A stretch of DNA of 64,000 nt from Allorhizobium pseudoryzae (GTDB taxonomy: Bacteria; Pseudomonadota; Alphaproteobacteria; Rhizobiales; Rhizobiaceae): positions 744,001 to 808,000 of the forward strand of contig NZ_CP049241.1 in assembly GCF_011046245.1 (NCBI RefSeq). The letters are read 5' to 3'. Both the position numbers and the translations under genes were made by a program. Positions 18,162 through 28,129 of the stretch are shown one piece after another (position 1 is the first letter of the stretch; each line of letters opens with the position of its first letter). Under the pieces are notes generated by a model. The model was not told the DNA's origin. It searched no databases and worked only from the letters and a program-made list of their open reading frames with translations.

Positions 18162-19403
18162 TCAGCCTTTCAGTGCTTCCTTCAGCGGCTTCACGAGATC
18201 GAGCTTCTCCCAGGAGAAGGAACCGTCGCGGCCAGCCTTGCGGCCGAAATGGCCGTAGGATGCCGTCTTTGCATAGATAGGCTTGTTCAGGTCAAGATGC
18301 TTTCGAATACCGGTGGGCGAAAGATCGATCACCTTGCGGATCGCAGCCTCGATCTGATCCTCGGTCACGTTCTTGCCTGTGCCGTGCAGATCGACATAGA
18401 TCGAGAGCGGCTGGGCAATGCCGATGGCGTAGGAAATCTGGATCGTGCACTTGTCCGCAACGCCGGCGGCGACGACGTTCTTGGCGAGGTAACGGGCCGC
18501 GTAGGCCGCGGAACGGTCAACCTTGGTCGTGTCCTTGCCGGAGAAGGCGCCGCCGCCATGCGGGGCCGCACCACCATAGGTGTCCACGATGATCTTGCGG
18601 CCGGTCAGGCCCGCGTCACCATCCGGGCCGCCGATGACGAACTTGCCGGTCGGGTTGATGTACCAGGCGCAATCGTCGGCAATCTTCAGATCACCCAGAG
18701 CTTCACGGATATAGGGCTCGACGACCTCGCGAACCTTCTTCGAATCCCAGCTTTCGTCGAGATGCTGCGTGGAGAGGACAATGGACACCGCTTCAAAGGG
18801 CTTGCCATCGACGTAGCGGACGGTCACCTGGCTCTTGGCGTCCGGACCGAGCTTGCCGACATCGCCTTCGCCCTTCTTGCGGGCAGTCGCCAGAAGCTGA
18901 AGGATGCGGTGCGAATAATAGATCGGCGCCGGCATCAGGTCGGGCGTCTCGTTGCAGGCGTAACCGAACATGATGCCCTGGTCGCCAGCCCCTTCATTGC
19001 CCTGTTGGTCGGCGGCGTTATCGACGCCCTGGGCAATGTCTGCAGACTGCGAATGCAGGAGGACGTCGATCTTGGCGTTCTTCCAATGGAAACCGTCCTG
19101 CTCGTAGCCGATATCCTTGATGGCGCGGCGCGCGGCGGCCTTGAACTTGGCCGGATTGATCACTTCCTGCCCGTTCTTGTCCGTCTTCATCAGGCTCGGC
19201 GGGAGGCGAACCTCGCCGGCGATCACGACCCGATTGGTCGTCGCCAGCGTTTCGCAGGCGATGCGCACCTTCCAGGGATCGACGCCGGTCTTGGTGGCTT
19301 CACGATAGACGAGATCGACGATCTCATCGGAAATGCGATCGCAAACCTTGTCCGGATGGCCTTCGGCGACGGATTCGCTGGTAAACAGATAATTGGCGCG
19401 CAT
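18162..19403 (-). CDS. metK: S-adenosylmethionine synthetase
   Basis: A 413-residue enzyme converting methionine and ATP to S-adenosylmethionine. The N-terminal [12 protein letters not shown], the ATP-binding GGGAFSGKD loop and [16 protein letters not shown] are diagnostic. The ATG at 19403 has GAGGGG about nine bases upstream and the conserved N-terminus [11 protein letters not shown]; the frame stays open a further 63 codons upstream but without homologous sequence. trmB follows directly. A palindrome at 19478-19493 may be a regulatory site. Confidence 0.98.
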   Translation of the reverse strand: MRANYLFTSESVAEGHPDKVCDRISDEIVDLVYREATKTGVDPWKVRIACETLATTNRVVIAGEVRLPPSLMKTDKNGQEVINPAKFKAAARRAIKDIGYEQDGFHWKNAKIDVLLHSQSADIAQGVDNAADQQGNEGAGDQGIMFGYACNETPDLMPAPIYYSHRILQLLATARKKGEGDVGKLGPDAKSQVTVRYVDGKPFEAVSIVLSTQHLDESWDSKKVREVVEPYIREALGDLKIADDCAWYINPTGKFVIGGPDGDAGLTGRKIIVDTYGGAAPHGGGAFSGKDTTKVDRSAAYAARYLAKNVVAAGVADKCTIQISYAIGIAQPLSIYVDLHGTGKNVTEDQIEAAIRKVIDLSPTGIRKHLDLNKPIYAKTASYGHFGRKAGRDGSFSWEKLDLVKPLKEALKG

Positions 19404-19477
19404 GCTGGGATTCCCCTCAAGAACAAACCGCTGAACGTGGTAGTCAGTTTGGCCCTCGCTGACAAGGACACAACGAC

Positions 19478-19493
19478 ATAAATATATCTTTAT
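19478..19493. promoter_or_regulatory. AT-rich palindrome upstream of metK
   Basis: The 16-base sequence ATAAATATATCTTTAT matches its own reverse complement at 14 of 16 positions. It lies 75 bases upstream of the metK start. Methionine-cycle genes in proteobacteria are often controlled by S-adenosylhomocysteine-sensing ArsR-type repressors that bind AT-rich palindromes, so it may be such an operator; part of it may also overlap a -10 region. Confidence 0.4.
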
Positions 19494-19547
19494 ACGACAA
19501 CAGTTGCCAACGACAGCGCACAGATCAGAAAAATGTAGCCAAAAACG

Positions 19548-19577
19548 AAAAAAGCGGCCAACGCGGGCCGCTTTTTT
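19548..19577 (-). terminator. Rho-independent terminator downstream of praR
   Basis: AAAAAAGCGGCC pairs with GGCCGCTTTTTT around a six-base loop. The A and T runs make it able to work on both strands; on the minus strand it would end transcription from praR before metK. Confidence 0.85.
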
Positions 19578-19735
19578 CGTGCGTGCATCCACTCAGCCCG
19601 GAAGGAGGGAGATGAGTGGAGCAAGGCGGAGGACACAGGGAGCAGTTGCCGTTCAGCGTTCTCTTGGACGATCTCGACCACAGACTGATCGAAGCGCCCT
19701 TTACACCTGCGTGTGGCCATTATCCGATAAAGGGA

Positions 19736-20155
19736 TCACTCGACGTCGGCTTCGGCCGCGAGCGCCTTCACGAGATCAACCAGTTTGCGGCGAACCTTCG
19801 GATCGGTGATCTTGACGAACGCACGATTGAGCTGAAGTCCCTCGGAGGACGACAGGAAATCGACCACATAGTTGGAGCTCGAAGCCTCGGCCATTCCAGC
19901 CTGGTTTGTTGCCTGCTCGCCCGGCGCATCTTCAAAGAAAAACGAAACCGGCACGTTCAGAATGCTGGAGATATTCTGAAGGCGGCTGGCGCCAACGCGA
20001 TTGGTACCCTTTTCGTATTTCTGGATCTGCTGGAACGTGATGCCGAGGCTTTCCCCAAGCTTTTCCTGGCTCATACCAAGCATTGTGCGACGAAGCCGGA
20101 TCCGGCTCCCGACATGAATATCTATCGGGTTTGGCTTCTTCTTGTTCTCAATCAT
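19736..20155 (-). CDS. praR: PraR/PhrR-type helix-turn-helix regulator
   Basis: A 139-residue regulator with an XRE-type helix-turn-helix at about residues 14-70 (SRIRLRRTMLGMSQEKLGES, QQIQKYEKGTNRV) and a conserved C-terminal tail (VVDFLSSSEGLQLNRAFVKI). It closely resembles PraR of Rhizobium and Azorhizobium, which represses quorum-sensing and attachment genes, and PhrR of Sinorhizobium, next to the acid-tolerance gene actA (lnt), as here. The ATG at 20155 is preferred (TAGGA upstream) over one 11 codons earlier. A 16-bp palindrome lies upstream and may be its own operator. Confidence 0.88.
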   Translation of the reverse strand: MIENKKKPNPIDIHVGSRIRLRRTMLGMSQEKLGESLGITFQQIQKYEKGTNRVGASRLQNISSILNVPVSFFFEDAPGEQATNQAGMAEASSSNYVVDFLSSSEGLQLNRAFVKITDPKVRRKLVDLVKALAAEADVE

Positions 20156-20197
20156 TAGACGCGTCCTAAGTTGCTCTAAGGTCCCCATACACGCTAC

Positions 20198-20213
20198 GCA
20201 TGCAACTGCATGC
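20198..20213. promoter_or_regulatory. Perfect palindrome GCATGCA-AC-TGCATGC upstream of praR
   Basis: Seven-base arms GCATGCA and TGCATGC are perfect inverted repeats around two bases. The site is 43 bases upstream of the chosen praR start. HTH repressors of this kind usually regulate themselves through such sites, so autoregulation by PraR is a reasonable inference. Confidence 0.45.
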
Positions 20214-20303
20214 CATCTGAGATGTTACCGCTGCCCACACGGCAACAGACAGCATACCCACACGCGAGCGACGAGATCACTATGCAATTTTGGGGGTTTC
20301 GGG

Positions 20304-21902
20304 TCAATTGAGCCTATATTTTAAACCCAGACGCGAAATCCCTGCAATCAGCGCCAGAGAGAGAATTATCAACCAGAAGTTATTCTGACGGCTATAGTTG
20401 TTCCATTTGGAGACGGAGAAACGACCCAAAGTGGAATCCATCACGCCTTTTTTATTAAACTCGATCTGCTTCAGTACACGCCCAAATGGGTCAATCTGTG
20501 CAGAGATGCCGCTATTGGCTCCGCGAATCAGAGAAATACCAGTCTCTACTGCGCGCAATCTTGACTGCTGAAAATGTTGGTATGGGCCGGGAGTATCTCC
20601 GAACCAGGCATCATTGGTAATATTGAGAAGTGCTGAGGCGCTGGATACGGAAGCGGTCACCTCGTCGGGGAAAATCGCCTCGTAACAGATCAGCGGATAA
20701 AAGCTTTGGCCGCTCGGCAAGGTGAGCAGCGAGTGGGTCGTTCCGGCGGAGAAGCCGCCCGGCATATCAACGATATTGCTGATCCCGAGACTGTTCCAGA
20801 AGGTCTCGAACGGCAGGTATTCGCCGAAGGGGGTGAGATGCACCTTGTCGGAGGCAGACAGGATCTGCCCCTGGCTGTCGATGGCATAGATGGAATTGTA
20901 GTAGCGCGGCGGCTGCCCGGGCGCTGCGTCCTCGATCCGCACGACACCGGCAATCAGGATCTGCCCGTCCTGCAGCACGTCAGCGATGCGCACCAGCGCG
21001 TCCCGGTACTGGGTCAGGATGAACGGAACGGACGTTTCCGGCCAGATGATGATATCGGGGCGCCGCGCTCCCGGCTTCGGCGGCAATGTCGACAAGGCCA
21101 GATGTTCTTCAAAGACGGCAACCCTATCATTGATATCCATCTTGCGTGCCTGATCGATGACCGGCTGAACGACGCGGATGGAAACCTCCTGCTCCGCGTG
21201 TTGCCCCGGCGGCGGCGCTTGGGAGAGGCTATAGGCACCGTAGCCGAGATGGGCACAGGCGAGGAGAACAGCGAGCGTCACCCCGCCCAGCATGCCGCGC
21301 CGCGTGCCGATCAGTGCCGGCGCGGATACCACGAAGACGGCAAGCGCACTCATGCCAAACAGCCCGATCACCCGGTCGGACTGCATCATCAGCGGGATGG
21401 GCATGACGCCGTAGCCAATGGCGTTCCATGGAAAGCCGGTCAGAAGAAAGCTGCGCAGCCACTCCGCGAGGCCAAAACCGAGCGCCAGCGCGGCAAGCCG
21501 GCCGAAACCATCGGACCAGACCAGGCCGGCAATCCAGGTGGCAAGGCCATAATAAAGAGCGAGAACGGCAGGCAGGCCAAGGATTGCAAGCGGCAGCGCC
21601 CAGGCAAATTCATCCGCCTCCACCAGAAGCGCGTTGCCCAGCCACCAGAGGCCGGCGACGAAGTATCCGAACCCGAACAGCCAGCCGAGTCCGAAGGTCG
21701 AACGGGATCGGGCGAAGAAGCCGGCGCCCGGCTCCGTTGCCGAGCCATCCATCAGCCAGACCAGCAGCGTGAAGGAGACAAACAGCGCCGCCACAAAGGA
21801 AAACGGCGGAAGCGCCAGGGCGGCGAAGGCTCCGGCCAGGATCGCGAGAACTGCCCGGCGAACACCCCACAGCAGCATGACCCGGTTTGCCAGTCGTTCC
21901 AT
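20304..21902 (-). CDS. lnt: Apolipoprotein N-acyltransferase
   Basis: A 532-residue enzyme that adds the third acyl chain to lipoproteins at the inner membrane. About six hydrophobic helices fill residues 10-215; a nitrilase-like periplasmic domain follows. The catalytic triad is visible: Glu in WPETSVPF, Lys in DKVHLTPFGEYLPF and Cys in LICYEAIFPDE. A last helix lies near the C-terminus (FWLIILSLALIAGI). The ATG at 21902 is chosen by homology. In Sinorhizobium this gene is known as actA and its loss causes acid sensitivity. It lies upstream of praR on the same strand. Confidence 0.95.
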   Translation of the reverse strand: MERLANRVMLLWGVRRAVLAILAGAFAALALPPFSFVAALFVSFTLLVWLMDGSATEPGAGFFARSRSTFGLGWLFGFGYFVAGLWWLGNALLVEADEFAWALPLAILGLPAVLALYYGLATWIAGLVWSDGFGRLAALALGFGLAEWLRSFLLTGFPWNAIGYGVMPIPLMMQSDRVIGLFGMSALAVFVVSAPALIGTRRGMLGGVTLAVLLACAHLGYGAYSLSQAPPPGQHAEQEVSIRVVQPVIDQARKMDINDRVAVFEEHLALSTLPPKPGARRPDIIIWPETSVPFILTQYRDALVRIADVLQDGQILIAGVVRIEDAAPGQPPRYYNSIYAIDSQGQILSASDKVHLTPFGEYLPFETFWNSLGISNIVDMPGGFSAGTTHSLLTLPSGQSFYPLICYEAIFPDEVTASVSSASALLNITNDAWFGDTPGPYQHFQQSRLRAVETGISLIRGANSGISAQIDPFGRVLKQIEFNKKGVMDSTLGRFSVSKWNNYSRQNNFWLIILSLALIAGISRLGLKYRLN

Positions 21903-22114
21903 TGGCGGTCGTCCCCCGTGCCCGAACCAAGAATCATGCAGCCGGCAAAACCGGCACCGTCTTGTTAGCCCAGACAGTGGCAAGAGGCCAACCGGCTATC
22001 TTGCCGCGACGGTTCGAGGAGATCGTTGCAGCAAACGTCCGAGCCATTTCAGCAAGGAATGGGCAGCGCGGGGATGGCGACCTAACGTTCCGCAGCAGGC
22101 GACGGCGCGCCAGA

Positions 22115-23281
22115 TCAGCTGCGGTCGCCTCCATCATCGGCCGTCGCGAGCGTGGTCTGCCCTTGATCATCCGCGGTGGGGTTATCGCCCTCGCCCTTCG
22201 AGACGCGCCTTCGGGCGGCCAGGTGACGCTTGCGCACGATGCGCACCCGTTTGATGCGCCGGGGATCGGCATCGAGGATCTGGAATTCGAAGCCCGGAAC
22301 GGCCTGCACCAGTTCTCCGCGCACGGGGATCCGTCCCAACGCCGAGAAGATCAGGCCACCCAGCGTATCGACATCTTCCAACTGGTCACGCACGTCGAAG
22401 TCCGGCCCGAGCGCCTTGGCAATGTCCTCCAGTTCGACGCGCGCATCGGCGATGAACACGTCGTCGCTGGTGCGGGAGAACATGACCTCGTCGTCGTCGT
22501 GCTCGTCCTCGACATCGCCGATCACCATCTCGACAATGTCCTCGTGGCTGACGAGGCCGTCGGTGCCGCCATATTCGTCGATCACCAGCGCCATCTGCGT
22601 GCGGGCGGCCTGCATGCTCTTCAACAGATCCGAGGCGAGCATCGACGGCGGCACGAAGAGGATCTTGCGGATGAGACCCGCATCCGCAACCGTCTTGCTG
22701 AGATCCACCCGTCCGAGATCGAACGCCGGACGCGGTGTGCGCACCGGCTTCTCCTTCAGAACGGCTTCGGGAGCGGCGGCGACCTGCACGGTCTTGGCCG
22801 AGGTCGCGCGGCGCTTGTTGCGCGCCTGCTTTGCCAGATAACTCAAAAGATCGCGGATGTGCACAAAACCGCGCGGATCATCCAGCGTCTCGAAATAGAC
22901 GGGCATGCGCGAGCGGCCGGTTTCTTCGAAATAGATCAGCAGTTCGCCCAGCGTCATGCCCATCTCGACCGCCTCGATATCGGCACGCGGCACCATGACA
23001 TCCTCGACGCGCACCTCGCGGAAGCGGAGGATATTGTGCAGCATCGCCCGCTCATCCGGCGAAAAGGCACTGCTGACGGCGGTGTCTGTCAAAAGGGCGT
23101 CGGCCAGATCCTCGCGAAGTCTCTCGCCTTGCGATGGCCTGAGCAGGCGGATGGCCCGGGCCCAGAAGGAGGTCTGCGATCGGTTGACGGTCTCGCGTTT
23201 GTGCGAACTGCCACCCTCATCCGAGGACGGCTGTTCCGAACCGTTGCCGTCCTGGACGGCGCTTGTCGAAATGTCGTTCAT
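22115..23281 (-). CDS. CBS-domain protein of the CorC/HlyC (TlyC) family
   Basis: A 388-residue soluble protein with two CBS motifs (first around VEDVMVPRADIEAVE, second around RKILFVPPSMLASDLL) and a C-terminal CorC_HlyC domain (DTLGGLIFSALGRIPVRGE). No N-terminal DUF21 membrane domain is present, as in CorC of E. coli. About 60 residues, many basic or Ala/Pro (RNKRRATSAKTVQVAAAPE), separate the two CBS motifs, longer than usual. The family is linked to magnesium and cobalt efflux. It follows ybeY by nine bases, the usual phoH-ybeY-corC-lnt order. Confidence 0.9.
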   Translation of the reverse strand: MNDISTSAVQDGNGSEQPSSDEGGSSHKRETVNRSQTSFWARAIRLLRPSQGERLREDLADALLTDTAVSSAFSPDERAMLHNILRFREVRVEDVMVPRADIEAVEMGMTLGELLIYFEETGRSRMPVYFETLDDPRGFVHIRDLLSYLAKQARNKRRATSAKTVQVAAAPEAVLKEKPVRTPRPAFDLGRVDLSKTVADAGLIRKILFVPPSMLASDLLKSMQAARTQMALVIDEYGGTDGLVSHEDIVEMVIGDVEDEHDDDEVMFSRTSDDVFIADARVELEDIAKALGPDFDVRDQLEDVDTLGGLIFSALGRIPVRGELVQAVPGFEFQILDADPRRIKRVRIVRKRHLAARRRVSKGEGDNPTADDQGQTTLATADDGGDRS

Positions 23282-23290
23282 GGTTCCAGT

Positions 23291-23800
23291 TTACACTATC
23301 GGGTCTTGTCCCGCATAGGGATCAGATAGGCCAAGGCCGGCCAAAATACGAGTCTCGAGCGCTTCCATTTTTTCCGCCTCGTCCTTTTCGATGTGGTCGT
23401 AGCCGAAAAGGTGGAGGAAACCGTGCACCATCAGGTGCGTCAGATGGTCGTCAAAGGGCTTTTCGAGCTCCTCAGCCTCCCGCTCGAGCGTCTCGCGCGC
23501 AATGACGATATCGCCCAGCATCGGACCTGGCATCTTGCCGGGCGTTACCGGGAAGGCCGGGAAGGACAGGACATTGGTCGCCTTGTCCTTGCCGCGCCAT
23601 TCGGCATTGATCTCGCGGATGGCCGCATCGTCGGTGAAAACCAGCGAGACTTCGCAAGGTTGCTTCGGGAAAGGCTGTTTTTCCTCGGTCGCGAGCATCT
23701 GCGCGGCGGCATCCAGAACGCGCTTGCACAGCGTGTTCAACTGCTCTTCGTCCGGCCAGCGGTCATCTTCGACGCTGATCTGTAAATCCAGGTCTGGCAT
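23291..23800 (-). CDS. ybeY: Endoribonuclease YbeY, rRNA maturation factor
   Basis: A 169-residue metalloenzyme of the UPF0054 family. The zinc motif HGFLHLFGYDH near residues 131-141 is intact, and NVLSFPAF is the second family signature. YbeY processes the 3' end of 16S rRNA and takes part in ribosome quality control; in Sinorhizobium it also affects sRNA regulation. The gene is 12 bases downstream of phoH and 9 bases upstream of corC, so the cluster is one transcript. Confidence 0.96.
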   Translation of the reverse strand: MPDLDLQISVEDDRWPDEEQLNTLCKRVLDAAAQMLATEEKQPFPKQPCEVSLVFTDDAAIREINAEWRGKDKATNVLSFPAFPVTPGKMPGPMLGDIVIARETLEREAEELEKPFDDHLTHLMVHGFLHLFGYDHIEKDEAEKMEALETRILAGLGLSDPYAGQDPIV

Positions 23801-23812
23801 GGGGGTCCAGGC

Positions 23813-24871
23813 TCACTCGTGGCCTGCGTCCTCACTTTCCTCGTGAACGGTGTACTGCGCGTCATAAGCCTTGACGATGCGGCCGACCAGCGGATGGCGC
23901 ACGACGTCGCTGTCCTTGAAGCGGACGACGGAGATTTCCTCGACGCCCTTCAGTACCTGCAGCGCCTCGACCAGGCCGGACTTGACGCCGCGCGGCAGAT
24001 CCACCTGGCTCGGGTCGCCGGTGATGATCATCCGCGAGTTCTCGCCAAGGCGCGTCAGGAACATCTTCATCTGCATGGAGGTAGTGTTCTGCGCCTCGTC
24101 GAGAATGACGGCGGCATTGGCGAGCGTGCGGCCGCGCATGAAGGCGAGCGGCGCAATCTCGATGACGCCGGCCGTGATCGCCCGCTCCACCTTGTCGCCG
24201 GCAATCATGTCGTAGAGCGCGTCGTAAAGAGGCCGCAGATAGGGATCGACCTTTTCCTTCATGTCGCCGGGCAGGAAGCCCAGGCGTTCGCCCGCTTCGA
24301 CCGCCGGGCGCGAGAGAATGATCTTGTCCACCGCCCCACGCTCCAGAAGCTGGGCCGCATGGGCAACGGCGAGATAGGTCTTGCCGGTCCCGGCCGGCCC
24401 GACGCCGAAGACGAGTTCGGAGCGCTCCAGCGCCCGCATATAGGCGTCCTGCGTCGGCGTGCGCGCCTGGATTGTCTTCTTGCGGGTGGAGATCTGCGCC
24501 ATGGAGAGCTTGGCCTTTCGCTCCAGGGTCGGAAGCGACAACTGGTCATCTGCCGCAACGGCCATCCGGATTGCGCCTTCCACATCGGAGGTTTCGACCG
24601 AGCCACCCTTCTGCAGGCGCTCGTAGAGAAAATCCAGCGCGCGGCGCGCCTGGTTGGTGGCGACCAGTTCGCCGGTAATGCTCACCGAATTGCCGCGAGC
24701 GCGCGCATCGATATGCAGCCGCTCTTCCAGGAGCTTCAGATTCTGGTCAAATTGTCCGAAAAGTTCACTCGCCAGCCTGTTGTTCTCGAACGTCAAGACG
24801 AAGTGATTGGCGTCAATCGCGGGGGATCTGGGGTGGCGCGAGGATGAAGAAACCAATTCACGTCCGTTCAA
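23813..24871 (-). CDS. phoH: PhoH-family ATPase (YbeZ)
   Basis: A 352-residue protein with an N-terminal KH-like domain (about residues 30-110) and a PhoH ATPase domain. Walker A is GPAGTGKTYLAV near residue 160 and Walker B is VILDEAQN near 260. YbeZ works with YbeY in rRNA processing. It begins 33 bases after miaB ends. Confidence 0.95.
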   Translation of the reverse strand: MNGRELVSSSSRHPRSPAIDANHFVLTFENNRLASELFGQFDQNLKLLEERLHIDARARGNSVSITGELVATNQARRALDFLYERLQKGGSVETSDVEGAIRMAVAADDQLSLPTLERKAKLSMAQISTRKKTIQARTPTQDAYMRALERSELVFGVGPAGTGKTYLAVAHAAQLLERGAVDKIILSRPAVEAGERLGFLPGDMKEKVDPYLRPLYDALYDMIAGDKVERAITAGVIEIAPLAFMRGRTLANAAVILDEAQNTTSMQMKMFLTRLGENSRMIITGDPSQVDLPRGVKSGLVEALQVLKGVEEISVVRFKDSDVVRHPLVGRIVKAYDAQYTVHEESEDAGHE

Positions 24872-24904
24872 GTAGGCTGTCTCCTATCAGGTTGGTCGGA
24901 CCAT

Positions 24905-26320
<1,416 letters not shown>

Positions 26321-26364
26321 GGCGGCTTCTTTACTGCAAGATGCCCGGAAATAGAAGGGATCTT

Positions 26365-27159
26365 TCAGCCGGCGCGCGGGTAGAGCCGCTCTTGCAGCTG
26401 GGTGCGCAGCCGCTGGATCACGGTCGCGCCGGCGACCTTTCGGTTGGTGTCAGCACGAAACTCCACCGCCTCGCCGAAATCGACATCCACCTCGAGCGCT
26501 TCGGCCTTCAGGATGCCCATCAGATGCGGCACCAGTTCCACGTCTCCCGGCCAGGCGGCGATCGGCCGGTGATAGCGCCCCATCGGCATGCCGTAGATGC
26601 CGGTATAGGCGATCGAGACCGGCTGGACATAGACGACACCCTCCGGCGAGGAGGGAACGGCGGCGGCGGCGGCACCGAACAGCGAGGTCTTGACGTCCAG
26701 CAGCCGGTTGCCGTCGGACGTCGTGCCTTCGGGGAAGAGAACGATGATCTCGCGCGCGGCCAGCCGTTCGGCCACCTCGTTCACCTGCTCACCCGCCTTG
26801 CGTTTCTGCTCGCGCACCACGAAGACCGATTTCTGCCATTTGGCGAGCAGGCCGAAGATCGGCCAGCCGGCCACCTCTGCTTTCGCGATGAAGGCGACGT
26901 CGGCAATCGCGCCCAGAACAAGGATATCCTTCCAGGAGGCATGGTTGGCGGCCAGCATCAGCGGCCTTCGGCTTTCCAGTTTTCCATGAACGCGGATGCG
27001 GATGCCGAGCAGGTAGCAGGCGGTGCGGTGCCACCAGCGGGGCAGACGGCGCCGCAGCGGCCAGTCAAAGCGCAGCGCCAGCAGCTGGAACGGCAAAAGC
27101 ACAAGCGTCACCACCGTCAGGATGGCAAGGATGAGGCCGATCCTGAACCAGGTGATCAC
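26365..27159 (-). CDS. olsA: Lyso-ornithine lipid O-acyltransferase (PlsC family)
   Basis: A 264-residue membrane acyltransferase. An N-terminal helix (residues 6-28) precedes the HX4D motif NHASWKD, the FPEGTTSDG acyl-acceptor motif and the VVYVQPVSI block of the PlsC family. By family alone it could be a phosphatidic-acid-forming enzyme; the position between fur and miaB matches olsA of Sinorhizobium meliloti, which completes ornithine lipid, and olsB is in the same window. The start is GTG at 27159, overlapping the fur stop in GTGA, so translation is coupled to fur. Confidence 0.85.
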   Translation of the reverse strand: MITWFRIGLILAILTVVTLVLLPFQLLALRFDWPLRRRLPRWWHRTACYLLGIRIRVHGKLESRRPLMLAANHASWKDILVLGAIADVAFIAKAEVAGWPIFGLLAKWQKSVFVVREQKRKAGEQVNEVAERLAAREIIVLFPEGTTSDGNRLLDVKTSLFGAAAAAVPSSPEGVVYVQPVSIAYTGIYGMPMGRYHRPIAAWPGDVELVPHLMGILKAEALEVDVDFGEAVEFRADTNRKVAGATVIQRLRTQLQERLYPRAG

Positions 27160-27584
27160 GTGTCGTCCTTGTCCAGCGGGATACCGTAGAGCTCCAGACG
27201 ATGGCCGACGAGGCGGAAACCGTGCTCGCGGGCAATCCGCTCCTGCAGGGCCTCGATTTCGGCGGAATGAAACTCGATCACCTCGCCGGTCTTCACGTCG
27301 ATCATGTGATCGTGATGTTCTTCCGGCACCGTCTCGTAACGGGACCGGCCATCGCGGAAATCGTGCTTCTCGATGATGCCGGCATCTTCGAACAGTTTCA
27401 CCGTCCGGTAGACGGTGGAAATGGAGATGCGCGAATCGATCTTGGTCGAGCGCCGGTAGAGTTCCTCGACATCCGGATGGTCGTCCGAATCCTGCAAGAT
27501 CCGGGCAATGACGCGGCGCTGCTCGGTCATTCGCATGCCCCGCTCGGCGCACAGCTCCTCCAGGGATTTGGAAAGGTCTGTCAT
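27156..27584 (-). CDS. fur: Fur-family metal regulator (Fur/Mur)
   Basis: A 142-residue Fur-family repressor: winged helix at about residues 10-80 (GMRMTEQRRVIARIL, SISTVYRTVKLFEDAGII) and the metal-binding HHDHMID and EIEALQERIAREHGF regions. In rhizobia the protein with this sequence type and location responds mainly to manganese and is called Mur, so manganese control is more likely than iron control. The ATG at 27584 is preferred over 27602. It lies between rimI and olsA and overlaps olsA by four bases. Confidence 0.92.
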   Translation of the reverse strand: MTDLSKSLEELCAERGMRMTEQRRVIARILQDSDDHPDVEELYRRSTKIDSRISISTVYRTVKLFEDAGIIEKHDFRDGRSRYETVPEEHHDHMIDVKTGEVIEFHSAEIEALQERIAREHGFRLVGHRLELYGIPLDKDDT

Positions 27585-27624
27585 ATCGTCCCGGCCTTGC
27601 ATTGCAGTCTATGAAGAGAACGGA

Positions 27625-28119
27625 CTAACGAAGATCGCGGCGCATGACAAGCGCGGCGGTTTTCGTTCCGTCAGCGGCGGCATAATAGGCCTTTCGCCGC
27701 GCCACCTGCTGGAAGCCGAGGCGGCGATAGAGGCCGACAGCCGGCGCATTCATCTCATCCACTTCCAGGAACATCGATTCGGCACCGCGTTCCAGCGCCT
27801 CGCGCAGAGCCGCCTGCATCAGCCGCCAGCCAAGCCCGGAGCGGGCCAGCTTTTCGGAAACGGCGATGGTCAAAATCTCCGCCTCGCCCGCCGCCTCGCG
27901 CGACAAGACGAAACCACCCAGCGGCCGGCTGAAGAAGGCGTTCGTCTGCAGAGCGGAAAAACCGAAGACACCGGACTGTTGCAGGAGGCTCGACACCTCC
28001 TCGGCACTCCACTGACGGGAAAAGCGCTGGCCGTGCAGGTCCGACGCTGCCGGGCAATCCGTCTCCTGCATCGGCACGACGTCGAAAAAGGGCTTCCAGG
28101 TCAGATAGTCTTCGAACAT
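27625..28119 (-). CDS. rimI: Ribosomal protein S18 alanine N-acetyltransferase-like GNAT protein
   Basis: A GNAT acetyltransferase of about 164 residues with the acetyl-CoA loop LARSGLGWRLMQAALREA and the end motif LYRRLGFQQVARRKAYY typical of RimI. It would acetylate the N-terminus of ribosomal protein S18. tsaB-rimI adjacency is widespread and supports the assignment. The ATG at 28119, ten bases after the tsaB stop, is chosen; in-frame starts upstream (28170) would overlap tsaB. Confidence 0.88.
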   Translation of the reverse strand: MFEDYLTWKPFFDVVPMQETDCPAASDLHGQRFSRQWSAEEVSSLLQQSGVFGFSALQTNAFFSRPLGGFVLSREAAGEAEILTIAVSEKLARSGLGWRLMQAALREALERGAESMFLEVDEMNAPAVGLYRRLGFQQVARRKAYYAAADGTKTAALVMRRDLR

Positions 28120-28129
28120 TCCAGAATCG

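Larger units (their letters stand above)
19404..19735. other. Intergenic region between metK and praR
   Basis: A 332-base gap. It holds the metK leader with an AT-rich palindrome (19478-19493), a bidirectional terminator hairpin (19548-19577) serving praR, and about 150 further bases in which I see no gene. Confidence 0.6.

Noticed and set aside
19404-19477. SAM-binding riboswitch in the metK leader
   Set aside because: No SAM-I, SAM-II or SAM/SAH riboswitch pattern could be recognised by eye; only the AT-rich palindrome stands out.
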